Assembly: GCA_036924285.1 (NCBI GenBank)
Contig: JAYKYS010000001.1
Coordinates: forward strand, 171,501 to 235,500
Length of the DNA stretch: 64,000 nucleotides
Source of the DNA: Asterella californica
Lineage: Eukaryota; Streptophyta; Marchantiopsida; Marchantiales; Aytoniaceae
Reading direction: 5' to 3'
The position numbers were made by a program, and so were the translations under genes. Under the pieces are notes generated by a model. The model did no database searches. It was not told the DNA's origin and saw only the letters and a program-made list of their open reading frames with translations. Of the stretch, positions 45,701 through 57,630 are shown one piece after another. Every line of letters begins with the position of its first letter. Position 1 is the stretch's first letter.

Positions 45701-46015
45701 TTTAGACAGCGAGTTTCTATTGCTCTACATAGAGCTTTAGCATGCACGGTCCATAAAAGAGCAATTGCAGTAGGCAATGCTACTTCATGTGCACCTGTTG
45801 TATGCAGGATTTTTGACTTACCCGTGTGTGATATTTTAGGAGCAATAAGCAACCTTAGAGCTACTGATAGCGGGGCTTAGCCCCGATGGCCTTCCTCTCT
45901 TCGAGGTGATGGTTGTATGGCCCATCGGGTCCTTCTTTCCCTTGTAAGGCTTGATGAGATCTTTCCATCCGTTGGCTATTCATTGCCTCGCGCGTTCATT
46001 ATAGATGATTCTGTA
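42719..46015 (+). mobile_element. LINE-like element with zinc finger, RT and restriction-like endonuclease
   Basis: Read through several stops and frameshifts. An N-terminal C2H2 finger (CSVCIQLF...HMRKMH, about 42,817-42,880) comes first. A region at 42,953-43,800 follows (TAWLLFLLRPRWCLR; MKDDGGIRSVVISKIL). RT motif A is VLQVDVENSFNSISR (about 43,950-43,995). Motif B is a decayed GTRQGDPLGG-like block (about 44,140-44,175). Motif C is SLADDIVGPADQV (about 44,243-44,280), then GLRVKVSKC. A C-terminal block VVVTDPT (about 45,440) followed by KYKGMQVGHHFIPL suggests a PD-(D/E)XK endonuclease. It ends with RVSIALHRALA and a 3' untranslated part to about 46,015. The layout fits non-LTR retrotransposons with a restriction-enzyme-like nuclease. 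The 5' end is not defined. Confidence 0.75.
43833..44366 (+). pseudogene. LINE reverse transcriptase core
   Basis: A 177-codon open stretch with the RT palm: Asp of motif A in LQVDVENSFNSISR, and the ADD of motif C in SLADDIVGP, both intact. The motif B loop (usually GxxQGDPLG) lies in another frame at about 44,145, so the stretch contains a compensating frameshift pair and cannot make an active enzyme. The pattern NSFNSISR is of the non-LTR type and not the gypsy type. Confidence 0.75.
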
Positions 46016-46136
46016 TATTACTCAGGTGATATATAACAGATAAACCAATTCAAAAAGTTCATATGTTTATCAACAATAATTCTCAAATGTAATCTTGCTT
46101 GATTGTGTAGAATGGTCTTTTACTTCTGGGGGCTAA

Positions 46137-46307
46137 ATGTTTAGTATAAAGGTTCTCTTCTTTATGTTTGTATATACATGGGTCCACGCAGCATCTCCAC
46201 GATATCGTTATGATCAATTAATGAGACTTGGCTGGAAAGTCTTCTTGCCTTTACAATTAGCATGGGTAGTCTTTGTATTAGGTGTTCTAGGGCTTGTAGC
46301 CACATAA
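46137..46307 (+). pseudogene. nad1: Nuclear fragment of mitochondrial nad1 (C-terminal end)
   Basis: Frame of 56 codons plus stop: [11 protein letters not shown], then [19 protein letters not shown], then [10 protein letters not shown]. This is the signature C-terminus of NADH dehydrogenase subunit 1, the membrane subunit of complex I encoded in plant mitochondria. Only the last part of the gene is present, with no plausible presequence or exon upstream, so it is best read as a mitochondrial insertion in the nucleus. It lies about 120 bp after the 3' end of the LINE. The Met at 46,137 is probably chance. Confidence 0.85.
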
Positions 46308-49300
46308 GTCAACCAGACAACTCGCCAACATCTGAGACGCAAGATATGAAGGAGGGAAATGTGAGATAATGCACAGGGAATGTTCAAAGTTCATATCATC
46401 ATTCGGGTGTATCATGATAGTACCAGAAATGTCATATAAATCCTAGTAAATATATTAGACAATCATAATTGAAATTAGAGTTTCCTAGAAATTTATAGAA
46501 TTTAAGTGGGAAGAAAAACTGAGAGTGTCTCTACTCAAGACTAAGAACAGTCCCTTATAAGATGAGAATTTTCCTTGTAGTGTAATGGAGTTAATTGTAA
46601 CTAGGAGCAACGGTAAGTGGGCTCCCTCTGAAGTTTGCACGCACTTCACAGCCACTCCTCTCCAAGGCACTTTGAACTCCTTGTTCCAGCTGTACTTTAC
46701 GTCAGAAGTCTGCCACAACAGGTTAAGTCTATGACAAAGCTGTATACAGCATGCTGGTTCTGATTCCGTCGTGTAACGAGGGGATGCGTTTACAGTTAAA
46801 GAAAATATCTGGGTTCAGACTGTCATTCTTTACTACTATCAAGTTAAAGTATTTTTCAGTATATCAGACCCAGTCTGATCTTTTTGTGATAGAATACACA
46901 ACTATGTATAGAAGATGTAATCTTTATGCAGTATAGGTAGAGTATAAAACACCCCCTCTAGGTGCTTCTGATCCATTATTAGTGGATCTCGTTGGTTTCC
47001 CCACAACGGGGTTCTCCCCTCAGTCTAGGATCAGAGGTGTATACATCTCCTGAGGACAATCTGTAATCCCCATGCTGTTTCCGTCGTGTAACAAGGGGAT
47101 GTGTTCACGTCTCCGTGTTCAAAGCTTTGGACTTTTGCCTCTAGCCCACTCCTCCTTTTCTGAAGTAGGATCATCTTACAAGGTTACACCTTTGATGATC
47201 CTGCAGTGCACATGAAGATGGTTGGTTCAAGCAAAGAAGATGAGGTGGCTGTATAGCGGATTATGCACCTATTACTGCGCTGTTTATTCTACCTTAGCAC
47301 TAGGATAAATCTGCAGATGCAAACACAAGATCTAAAGGAAGATTCATACTCAACGTTATCTGAATCACAGCGTAAAACACGCGCACAGAAAACTGTACAG
47401 AGAAGAAGAGATAGAATTACGAGTGGTGCACAAGGTCAGTGAAAGAGAAGATGATGTTACGTACGCATTGAGTCAAATACCTGAATCCCAACAGTTAACC
47501 ACGAGCAACCCAGAGTCATGTTTCTTCCATGTTCATCAAGATGGCGATAGCAGGCTCAATCCTTGCATGGATTCGGGTACTGTGTGCAACTTATCGTACT
47601 GTTCGAGATTGGGTGCATGCTAGTAATAGGAAATACTATGTGTTTGCCTTCACAATTGTGCAAATTCATTTCGAGTACTCTCTGGATAATATCATGAACA
47701 ACGATTCTCCAGTACACTATAACCCATCACCAACAGAGGATTGTCATCCGGATTCTATGGTTCAACCCGATTGATCGAAGTGCTCTATTGCTACTTAACT
47801 ACCGTAGTATTGGGCGACAAAAAGGGGAAGCACCCCTTGAATTCAGAAGCGGAAGAACCAAACTTCACAAGGTATGATTCAAATGGCCGACAGTGGCCAA
47901 TCCTTGAGAAGTGACAATGGACGATGCAATAGGTCCATGAATAAGGGTGAACCTAAACAGCTTATTCAAACTGAAAGGGTTGTCAAGGGAAGGTCACACA
48001 TATCACGGAAACCAAGAGTCGGCAGTTTGGCCAGAGCTACCATATTATTTGTGGGTGCTGTTCATCATACTTTGTTGTTTTGGGGACGACAGTGTAAGCC
48101 AAACTGTGGATGAACAGTAAACCTCCGTTCTAGAAGATCAGTTCAATCAGCTGACACTGGAGGGATATACAAAAACGTAGAGTTCGGCCATATTAAGAAG
48201 TGAGGAGAATGATCGAGTTGTGTGCACTGTGGGCCTCTATGGCCTCAGGTAATTAACGTGGGGAGAGCTGTTGGTCAGGTATAGGAACCGTAGAGTGGAG
48301 GAGACGACAGAAAGTACAGTAGCTCAATGATACCGTACGAACCTCGTTGTGGATGTTAAAGCTATGCTCGCTATTGTGAATCAAATGACAAATGAGTTAT
48401 ATGTCGCATATTGCTCCTCCACAAGTACGAAGGCTGCTATCTTTAGATGAACACTGGCCTGTGGAATACGGTACTGATTCTATTATTTGAGCGAAGGTTC
48501 CTGCAGCTCGAGTCAACTTTGCTAGTTAGTCTCCTTTAAATAAGACTTAGTATCCAAGTATGGGTTAGGCAAAATCAAGGAGGAACAACTTCCCAGATTC
48601 GATCCGCATGTGCAAATTGATAAATGGTCTTAGGATCAATTTGATTGGCGAAAGGAGTCAGAAATTTGCGCTGCAGTTTACTATTCAATAAAGAATCGGG
48701 GCCACCCACTAAGTCAGAAGGGTATCAACAATCAGATTCTGGGTTGGTCAGGGATGCAAATCTGTGCATGTACCATGAGGTGAAGCGAAATATACTAAAT
48801 AAAACCACGATTCACTGCAGTGATTTCATACGTACCTTCACGGTATTGTCACCGGAGGCCCAAGACATTCGGGTTTCTGTCTGCAACCAATATGTTTGTT
48901 TAGTTTGCTATCGGATTATTCTAGCACGTCACCTCAGATCTTTGACCCTTCTCCAGGAAGCTACGAGTAGAAGGAACTCTGTTGGACTGTACAAGCATAA
49001 ACCAAATAAGCAGCTGCCTGAAGCATAAAGTCTGGACAGAAGGACGAGAAGAAGAACGAATCACTATCTGATATGTTTGTTGGGATATGAGCAGGGATGG
49101 AGCCAAGTCCTCGGTTACCTTCAAGATCCCTTATGCTCTACTACAATGGTACCAGTGTAGTCAATTCTTATTGCTTTGAATCCCCACCATCTGGATGTTA
49201 TATGCCAGCTGCTTCTCTCATGCCCCTGTGTGAGTAAAGTAGTGAGACTTGTAATTTAGTGCTAGTCGTATGTATTTGCTACTATAGGACTATGTGCGTT

Positions 49301-49368
49301 CGAAAAGCCACCACCACTAAAGAACTCGCTAAGTTTGGCTCATAGCTACCTTGTGAATCATTCTCGCA

Positions 49369-49401
49369 TAGCCGTCCACCGAACCCATCGGTGGACGGCT
49401 A
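49369..49401. repeat. Perfect hairpin, 13-bp GC-rich arms
   Basis: Arms TAGCCGTCCACCG and CGGTGGACGGCTA around a 7-base loop (aacccat). No T-run follows. Confidence 0.85.
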
Positions 49402-50192
49402 CTACACAACAAGTCGGACGTCCAGCTGCTTGACTAAAAATATGATATTGCTTGACCGACTGAACACGAGAAAGCACTTGGGCACCTGTAGCCGGATTCC
49501 AAGTTCACACCGACTACTAGTTTATAGGTGGAAAGAGGTTTCCGAATAAAGGTTATTCAGATTCCAGTTGTGGGCATGTAATCAAGGCCTAGGCAGAATT
49601 TAGCTCTGCGAAAGTTTAGCTACGCTCTGCAAAATTTAGCCCGCTTATCATTTGTGTCTTCACCTGCAACTTCTGGAAGAGTTTGGTCTCCACAACTCTT
49701 CCAACAAACATCCAGAACAGTGCTGTGCTCAGCCTCGCTATATACAAGCCAGTTGAAACACCCGACATGTTTCAAGGCAAGGGTAGCTTTTCTGTATGCC
49801 GCAGATGCTGTATATAAGAATTGTCGGAGGCTTGCTTAAAAACCGAGAGTTCTCTCCGTCATGAGCCCGGAACTTCAAAGGTCATTCTGACATAATTTTT
49901 CTGGCTTTTTCCCGCAACTTTCAAATATGAAACAGTTTAAAATTTAACATGTTCTGATGTTTGGCGCCATTCCGACCGAGCTCATGGATAGGGTCCACGG
50001 ACGTAAAGTGTGTAGGCACCGCTTTCGGAATACCAAGTACGTAAGGAAGCTCATGCCGGCAGATGCTCCGACGTGGTCAATCCGCCACGTGGATGTACTT
50101 GCTCAAGGCAAAGTCCGCGTCCAGCCCGTTATCTTCGCCAATCGGTCCTACATCATGCCCTTTGGTCTACAGAATCTAACCCAAGGGGTGCA

Positions 50193-50272
50193 ACACGTTA
50201 ATCTTTTTTATTCTTTTTGTTTGAAAAAGGCGCACCGTCGCCTTTTCAAACAAAAAGAAAACACACGTTAAT
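50193..50272. repeat. Small fold-back element with 10-bp direct repeat flanks
   Basis: Arms ttctttttgtttgaaaa (50,211-50,227) and its complement (50,243-50,259) extend inward through ggcg/cgcc with one bulged A. The 60 bp block is bordered by exact copies of ACACGTTAAT (50,193-50,202 and 50,263-50,272). Looks like a miniature inverted-repeat insertion with target duplication. Confidence 0.6.
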
Positions 50273-52000
50273 TCTTCTCTACTGATTTCCCTGCGGTTAT
50301 AACAATACACAGTCGGACTTCTCTTAATTGAGACAATCAGTGGAGCTGGTTTTCTGCCAACTATTGGAGATACTCAATTGAAAATTAATAATAATTTAAA
50401 AACTAAAATTTCTTAATACCAAAGATCTTCGGTTTTAATCTTCATCTCCATGTTTGGTAATAACATGATAAATTCTTCTTAAATCCCAGGTGCCCCTTGA
50501 AGTACTCCTGGTCACCAACCGGATTTCATTGTACGAGGTCAGTGTCGGGTAACAAAGAAATCTAACTGGTAAATCTAAAATGGTTTCGGTGACTACACTC
50601 TCGTTCGATGATAGAATTTTACAAACAAAAATTTAAATGAAAACTGTCTAATAGGTATACAATTTGTAATTCACTTTGAAGTAAATGATTGAATATCGAC
50701 TGAAAATCCTTTGATTCTTGGGAGCAATACAGAATCTTCCCTCCACACCAAAGTACACAGGCAGGAAAAAAAGAATATTCCCTTTCCTCCTTTTGTACAC
50801 GCACGGGGGGTTTAATACCGCTATCAACGACTAGTTTCTCGAGAATCTATCGCTAACGAACACTAGTAAAATATCTCCGCTTACGAAGAGTTTAAACTTT
50901 ATGATACAAACTTTACATTTTTAACCACTTTAAATGATAAAAACAAGAAATTACAGTCTCACTGATACACACGAGTACTTATTAATTTCATCTCAATTAG
51001 TTGTTCACAGGACACTTCCCGTCATATCCAGTTTCAACTCAGATCTCAAATATCAGTTAAATGATTTTAGATATTGGATTCTAGTTAGAACATTATAATG
51101 CCGAAGCTTAAAAAAAAGCTTATCTAAGATGGTAACAACTATATTTATAATAATCAATAATTATAATGATGATACATAGAATAATTATAATCATGATACA
51201 TATGATATGGTATCAGATTTCAATCTTAGATATAATATCAGATTTGAGAGAAGCAGTTTAGAGAGGTCTAAGACCCCAGGCGCACTATCAGTTTATCAGT
51301 TAAAGTTTCTGGTTTTTTGCGGAGACCGGACCTCTCACGCGTGTTGAGTTTTCTGAGGTTTGAAAGACGTTTTTGTCTCCGAGAACTTGGGCCCACTGAT
51401 ACATGCGCACTTACCTCAGTTTTTCGAGACAATTTGTGACATTTTGCAGGATTACTCGTCGGCCAAAAAGAGTACACACTTGGCAGAACGCTTGAGCTGG
51501 TGAAAAACTCAAAGAAGGTACCCTGATGGAGCCTGCAGGAATCAGTCCCAGTTTGTATGTTTCAGGTCTCCCGTTTGTTGAGAAAAACAAAATTATCAGG
51601 TGCGCTCATGCTGCTTATTACCGAACTTAAGGACTGAAAAAACTTTTGTCAACAAAACCCTAAGTGCGCCTGATGCCTAACTATACTGTCGTTGCAAGTT
51701 TCTCGAACAATGAAGATTTATGCAGTCTCTCACTAGATCAGTTGAGAGGAGTCGAGTTAACTCTACAATCAAGGGTTCCTTCCCACGGTACCAACGGCGG
51801 GCCGGTTCCAGAGGGAAGACGTTGTGGGTAGCGCGTTCCACCGTCGTACAGGCCAGCTCGACAGTTGTTCGCGTTGGCTGGCAACGGTGGACGAGGGGGA
51901 CAACGACGGATTCTCACGGGGTACGAAAGCTATAGTCCGTTGCTCCTTCCCTTCTTCATCAGCAGGGCGGGGTGAAAAGGCAGTGCAGCGGCTTGGTCTC

Positions 52001-52578
52001 CGTCGGAGGGCCTACACGAGGATTTAGGTTCAGTGTGTTCCTTCTATGTACTACAGTTCACTCCAACGTCTCCCTTTCCCTTCTCACTCTCATTCTCATC
52101 TGCGCCCAGCCTCTCGTCTTTCATCATTTTCCCTCGTTCTTGCTTGAACTAGCAATACAGGGAAAAAGAAACTCCAGGGGAAGACCCGTCGTTCTGCTGA
52201 AGCCTGGCACGGTGCATTGTGTAAGGGCGAGGAGGGTTCGCGTTCGACGAGCTGAGCTGAGAGGAAAAGAAAAAACAAGAAGACACGAGTTGGCGCCGAG
52301 AGACCAAGTTTGCAGCAGCGCTGCCGATTACCATATGGTGTGAGTTCCCTGCCGGACGAAAGCATGCAAGAGGCGGGTGAGATTGGCGACGAGAGTGCCG
52401 AAGTGAACGGAAGCTGCCCTGGGTTGTTGTAGGGAGGAAACTTTGTTTTGATCATCGAGCTCGCATCGTCCTGGATCATAGAGGTGAAAAATTTCATCCT
52501 CTCAGCTTTTTCCGTTCACTGTGCGGAAATCATTGACATCAAATCGCGCGGCTTCTGAGTACTTTCAAGAATCCCAAT
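52001..52578 (+). promoter_or_regulatory. Pyrimidine-rich leader region of CSLD
   Basis: A C/T-rich stretch at about 52,035-52,140 (ctccctttcccttctcactctc) resembles the Y-patch and 5' leader of plant genes. The start codon at 52,579 is the first in frame with the conserved CSLD N-terminus. An intron in the leader cannot be excluded. Confidence 0.45.
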
Positions 52579-55500
52579 ATGGCTTCTCCGGGATCGGTCT
52601 TGACCTCGGGAGGGAAGTCTTTTAGAAATTTGACTAGTGGTCAGAGCCAGAGCCCGAGAATGAAGACCAGTGGTTCGTCTCCTGTCAGTGCGAATACGCG
52701 TCGGACGATGAGTGGAAGGTATGTCTCCATATCACGGGACGAGCACGACGCGTCAATCGAGCTCAATGGAGATGTGAGCTCAGAGTTCCCATACACAGTC
52801 CACATACCCCCTACACCTGACCATCAACCTATGTCTGGTTCCAACACTCCGCGAGGGATAGCTCCTGATCCAGTCATTGCTGGGAAAGCGGAACAGCAGT
52901 TTGTTTCAAGTACCATGTTCACCGGTGGGTTTAACGCGGTCACTCGGGGTCACGTCATGGAGAAGGTGACGGATCACGATGAATCTTCACATCCGCAAAT
53001 GGCTGGTTCCAGAGGAGACACCTGTCAGATGGAAGGCTGTGACGGGAGAGCAATGAGGGACGAGCGAGGCGAAGACCTACTGCCATGTGAATGTGCTTTC
53101 AAAATATGTCGGGATTGCTATCTTGATACACTAGCTGCAAGTGGCAGATGTCCGGGCTGCAAAGATGAGTACAAGAATGACGACGACCCACACGGAGAGA
53201 CCTTACCCGATCATGTGCAGGAGCGCAGGGCTCTGCCTCCTCCCAGTAATCATGTCGACGACTCCGCGAAAATGGAAAGAAGGTTATCTTTGCTTAAAAC
53301 TAACAAACCTCCCTTGCTCATGAGCCAGCAACACCAAGCAGGTGGTGATTCCTTCGATCACGCGCGCTGGTTGTATGAGACCAAGGGTACATACGGTTAT
53401 GGCAATGCGGTGTGGCCGAAGGATGATTCGTATATGGGAGGCGATGGTGGCGGCGGTGGAATGGGAGCTCCTCCTCCTTCTTTCAACGAGAAGGCGCGGA
53501 GGCCACTATCTCGCAAAGTGAATGTTCCAGCTGGAGTCATCAGTCCTTATCGGTAAGATTGACATGAAGTAAAGTACTAGCTGCACTGTTATGCTCTTTC
53601 TCACCCCTTATTTGTGCGAGTGCTTGAACACCTTACTCGGGGAACGATTCACTCATCGCTAATTTTCTTGGCAGGTTTCTCGCCTTGTTGCGTTTGGTAG
53701 TGTTGGGTTTCTTCACATACTGGCGTATCACAAACCCGAATAGAGACGCCATGTGGCTATGGGGAATGTCCCTGGTCTGCGAAATATGGTTCGCCTTCTC
53801 TTGGATCCTTGATCAACTTCCCAAGCTTAATCCCGTGAATCGCCAGACGGATCTTCAGGTCTTGAAAGACAAGTTCGAGCGAGTTTCTCCTGAGAACCCC
53901 CGAGGTCGGTCGGACTTGCCAGGGATTGATGTATTTGTTTCCACTGCAGACCCAGAGAAGGAGCCCCCTCTCGTAACAGCAAACACAATATTATCAATCC
54001 TGGCCGCTGAGTATCCCTTAGAGAAACTTGCTTGCTACCTTTCGGATGACGGTGGCGCTCTCCTTTCTTTTGAAGCGCTAGCTGAGGCAGCCAGCTTTGC
54101 GAGAGTATGGGTTCCTTTCTGCAGGAAACATGTTATCGAGCCCCGTAATCCTGAGACATACTTCATGACCCGGGGCGATCCAACGAAGGGCAAAGTGCGA
54201 CCAGACTTCGTTAAAGATCGAAGAAGAATCAAAAGGGAGTATGACGAGTTCAAAGTGCGTATCAATGGGCTCCCTGATTCGATTCGCCGGAGGTCCGACG
54301 CTTATAATGCTCACGAGGAAATTCGCGCCAAAAGAAATCAAATTGAGTCTGGGGATGATCCTTCCGTTCCGCTGAACGTACCAAAGGCGACGTGGATGGC
54401 AGATGGCACTCATTGGCCTGGTACTTGGGTTACAGCGGGCAAGGAGCACAGTCGCGGTGATCACGCAGGAATTATACAGGTGAGCTGATTCTCTTCATTG
54501 CTCAATCTTCTAGGTTCTCCTCGTTCTTAGTTTCGTCGCGTGAGGTAGAAGCGCATTCTTACATTCAGCTTTTCAGCTGTGGACCAGATGTTCGAGCGGT
54601 TTATGACTGGATGATTGCTTACAGGTCATGTTGGCACCACCCTCATGCGAGCCCGTGATAGGAGGTCCCGAGGAAGAAAATCTTATTGACACTACCGACA
54701 TCGACATTCGCCTGCCCATGCTTGTCTACGTGTCTAGGGAGAAACGACCCGGGTACGATCACAACAAAAAGGCCGGTGCCATGAACGCCTTGGTACGAAC
54801 TAGTGCTATCATGTCTAATGGACCTTTCATTCTGAACCTGGACTGTGATCACTACATTTACAATTCAATGGCTATGAGAGAAGCAATGTGCTTTATGATG
54901 GACCGCGGTGGCGACAGGATATGTTACGTCCAGTTCCCTCAGAGGTTTGAGGGTGTGGACCCAAGTGATCGATACGCTAATCGTAACACAGTGTTCTTTG
55001 ATGTCAACATGAGAGCTCTGGATGGTCTGCAAGGTCCTATGTACGTTGGAACAGGGTGCGTTTTCCGCAGGATTGCCCTTTACGGGTTCGATCCCCCTCG
55101 AGCGGCCAAAAAGCATACTTGCTGGGGTTTTTGCTGCGGGGGCGATAAGAAAGCGAAGAAGAATGCTGCAAACAAGAAGAAACGGGAAGCTGCGGTGTCT
55201 ACTCTGAACGGGACAAGCAGTGATGATGATGACACGGAGGCACGAGGCTTGCTCCCAAAACAGTACGGGAACTCTATGAGCTTCGTTGCTTCCATCCCTG
55301 TCGCAGAGTTTGCTGGAAGACCGCTTGCGGACCAGGGCTTGCCGAATAGTAGGCCTGTGGGAGCCTTGACGGTTCCCCGTGAGCCCCTTGATGCTGCAAC
55401 TGTTGCCGAGGCGATCAATGTCATCTCCTGCTTTTTCGAAGATAAGACTGAATGGGGTCAACGAGTGGGCTGGATTTACGGTTCAGTCACAGAAGATGTG

Positions 55501-56394
55501 GTGACAGGGTTTCGAATGCATAATCGTGGATGGCGCTCCATATACTGCGTCACGAAGCGAGATGCATTCCGAGGAACTGCACCCATCAACTTGACAGACC
55601 GTCTTCATCAGGTGCTGCGGTGGGCGACAGGTTCCGTCGAGATTTTCTTTTCCAGGAACAATGCAATATTTGCCAATTCGCAAATGAAAATCCTGCAGCG
55701 TGTAGCTTACCTGAACGTGGGTGTATATCCCTTCACATCCATCTTCTTGATTGTCTACTGTTTCCTTCCTGCCCTATCTCTCTTCTCCGGTGAGTTCATT
55801 GTGTCGAGCCTGAACGTAACTTTCCTGGTCTACTTGTTGACAATTTCTATCACTCTCTGCCTTCTGGCAATACTCGAGGTAAAATGGTCTGGAATTACAC
55901 TCGAGGAGTGGTGGAGAAACGAGCAGTTTTGGGTCATTGGTGGCACAAGTGCCCATCTGGTTGCCGTTCTTCAGGGACTGCTGAAAGTTGTTGCCGGTGT
56001 GGACATCTCGTTCACTCTCACTTCCAAGGCTGGAGCGGATGATGAGAATGATGAGTTCGCGGAACTTTACGCGGTAAAGTGGACTGCTCTCATGATACCG
56101 CCTATCACAATCATGCTCACGAACCTCATTGCCATTGCGGTTGCAGTCTCGAGGACATTGTATAGCACGATTCCACAATGGAGTGAGTTGGTTGGCGGAG
56201 TGTTTTTCAGTATTTGGGTGCTGACGCATTTGTACCCCTTCGCTAAAGGTCTCATGGGAAGACGCGGTCGTACTCCAACCATTGTGTTTGTATGGTCTGG
56301 TCTTCTGGCTATTGTCATATCGCTTCTGGTGGTTACTATTAATCCTCCAGCGGACAGCAGCGGTTTGGGTGGTTCGGGATTTCAGTTTCCTTAA
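52579..56394 (+). CDS. CSLD: Cellulose synthase-like protein D, three exons
   Basis: Golgi or plasma-membrane family-2 glycosyltransferase making beta-1,4-glucan. CSLD proteins act in tip growth and cell-plate formation. Exons: 52,579-53,552; 53,675-54,479; 54,625-56,394 (GT...AG introns of about 122 and 145 bp), giving 1,182 residues, normal for the family. Order: a Ser/Gly-rich N-terminus; a RING-like Cys finger (about 149-194: [22 protein letters not shown]); two membrane helices (about 326-375: [13 protein letters not shown]); the first Asp in LSDDGG (about 449); DxD in NLDCDHY (666/668); a Lys-rich variable loop with [11 protein letters not shown] (882-884); QVLRW (922-926); six C-terminal membrane helices; and the family end GFQFP. 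Every catalytic motif is intact and there are no stops, so it is likely functional. The number of CSLD genes in this genome is not visible here. Confidence 0.96.
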
Positions 56395-57429
56395 GCTCAT
56401 GTGGAGTAGAGGAGCTGGTGTGAATTTTGGTGGAGAAACCATCGGAAGGAAATAGGAACTGTGCCTCTTTTGCGGCAGTTGCAGCATCTAGTGAGGCACA
56501 GGAAGAGGTGTACCGTAGCGGAAGAGGAGAAACCTGTTATAAGAAGAAATGCGGCTTGATCAGACAGCAGGATGAATGAAGTGAATCACGCAAGCAAGTG
56601 ATTCAGCTCACACCTTTCTGCGCCACAGAGAGCAGAGCGGCTGGTCGTGGGATACAGAAGGAGGCGAATGCTCCACTGTTGTCATCCATCGTACCAACCT
56701 GTTATTCCATCTTCTCCCAGGGCTGATCGAATCTCACAGAAGCTCCCGTTCTTTTCCGTGTAGAAGGTATCAGAGCCGACAAGGAATAGAAGACTCCACA
56801 GGGATTGGATAGTGAGGAGACTTGATCAAGAAACTAGACCTAGTTTAGGACGATGAACCTGGAATGAGATTTGTACAGTACTATGAAAATGTCAATATTG
56901 TCGGCTCCGTCTATTCAATCATTCTTTAGTAGCTACAGTAGTTATTTAGTCCCCACATTCTTTTACTCATTAACTCAAGTATATATGACGAAATTTCCCT
57001 GGAGATCGGTCTTGATCTGGTCCTACCTTTGCGCATGCAGTCTGCATTCTATACACTCGCCCATTTTGAGATGGCCAAATCATACGAGCACTGGAAGTAG
57101 TTGTTAACTGTCTGACTATTATGAAGCTTATTCGCGCGACTTATAAAAAGAAGATATACCCTTCTTATTGTTGCATTTTCACATTCGCCCTTTAACACGT
57201 TATAAGACGCTGATACTGATTTCCCAGTAGACTATGCATTCTCCGCGCTAAGTGCTGTATGTATGATCGAGTCATCGGTCACCGCGATTACGTTTAGATT
57301 CTTAGTTGGAATCTTCCAGTCTACAAGTAAAGTAACAACATTAATACATCCGCTTCAAGATCAGAACACTTGGGAAGACCTTTTTGAGGACATCGATGCT
57401 CATGTGTGTGAGTATTGAACTCTTTTAGA

Positions 57430-57630
57430 AGACTTCATCTCGACTTATCGGCTTAATATAGAGGGAAGTCCAAGTTGTAGCCGTTCGTATGCTTCAAATC
57501 TTAGATACCATCAGAGTTTTTATAAGGCTTCATCACGCCCCCTTAAATCGGCCTAAAATAGAGGGAAGTCCAAGGTGTCGTCGGTCGTAAGTTTCGAATC
57601 CTAGATACTGTCAGACAGTGCACAAAAGTT
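57430..57630. repeat. Two ~100-bp tandem repeats
   Basis: The block '(a/c)taatatagagggaagtccaag...tttcgaatc(t/c)tagata' occurs at about 57,450 and 57,550, with a period of 100. A smaller repeat, cagacagtgcacaaa, follows at about 57,613 and 57,676. Confidence 0.7.

Larger units (their letters stand above)
46308..52000. other. Gene-poor intergenic region
   Basis: No supported gene. A repeated motif ccgtcgtgtaac(g/a)aggggatg occurs at about 46,767 and 47,083. A TATA-like gtataaaac lies at about 46,942. Unrecognised frames lie at 47,423-47,774, 48,645-49,028 and 49,957-50,271. Two hairpins have their own entries. The AT-rich stretch 50,280-51,250 has nothing coding. Confidence 0.4.

Noticed and set aside
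50619..51250. Search for tRNA or other RNA genes in the AT-rich stretch
   Set aside because: No paired A-box and B-box sequences and no cloverleaf-like arms found by eye.
54865..55461. 198-codon minus-strand ORF opposite CSLD exon 3
   Set aside because: Antisense shadow of a strongly conserved coding exon.
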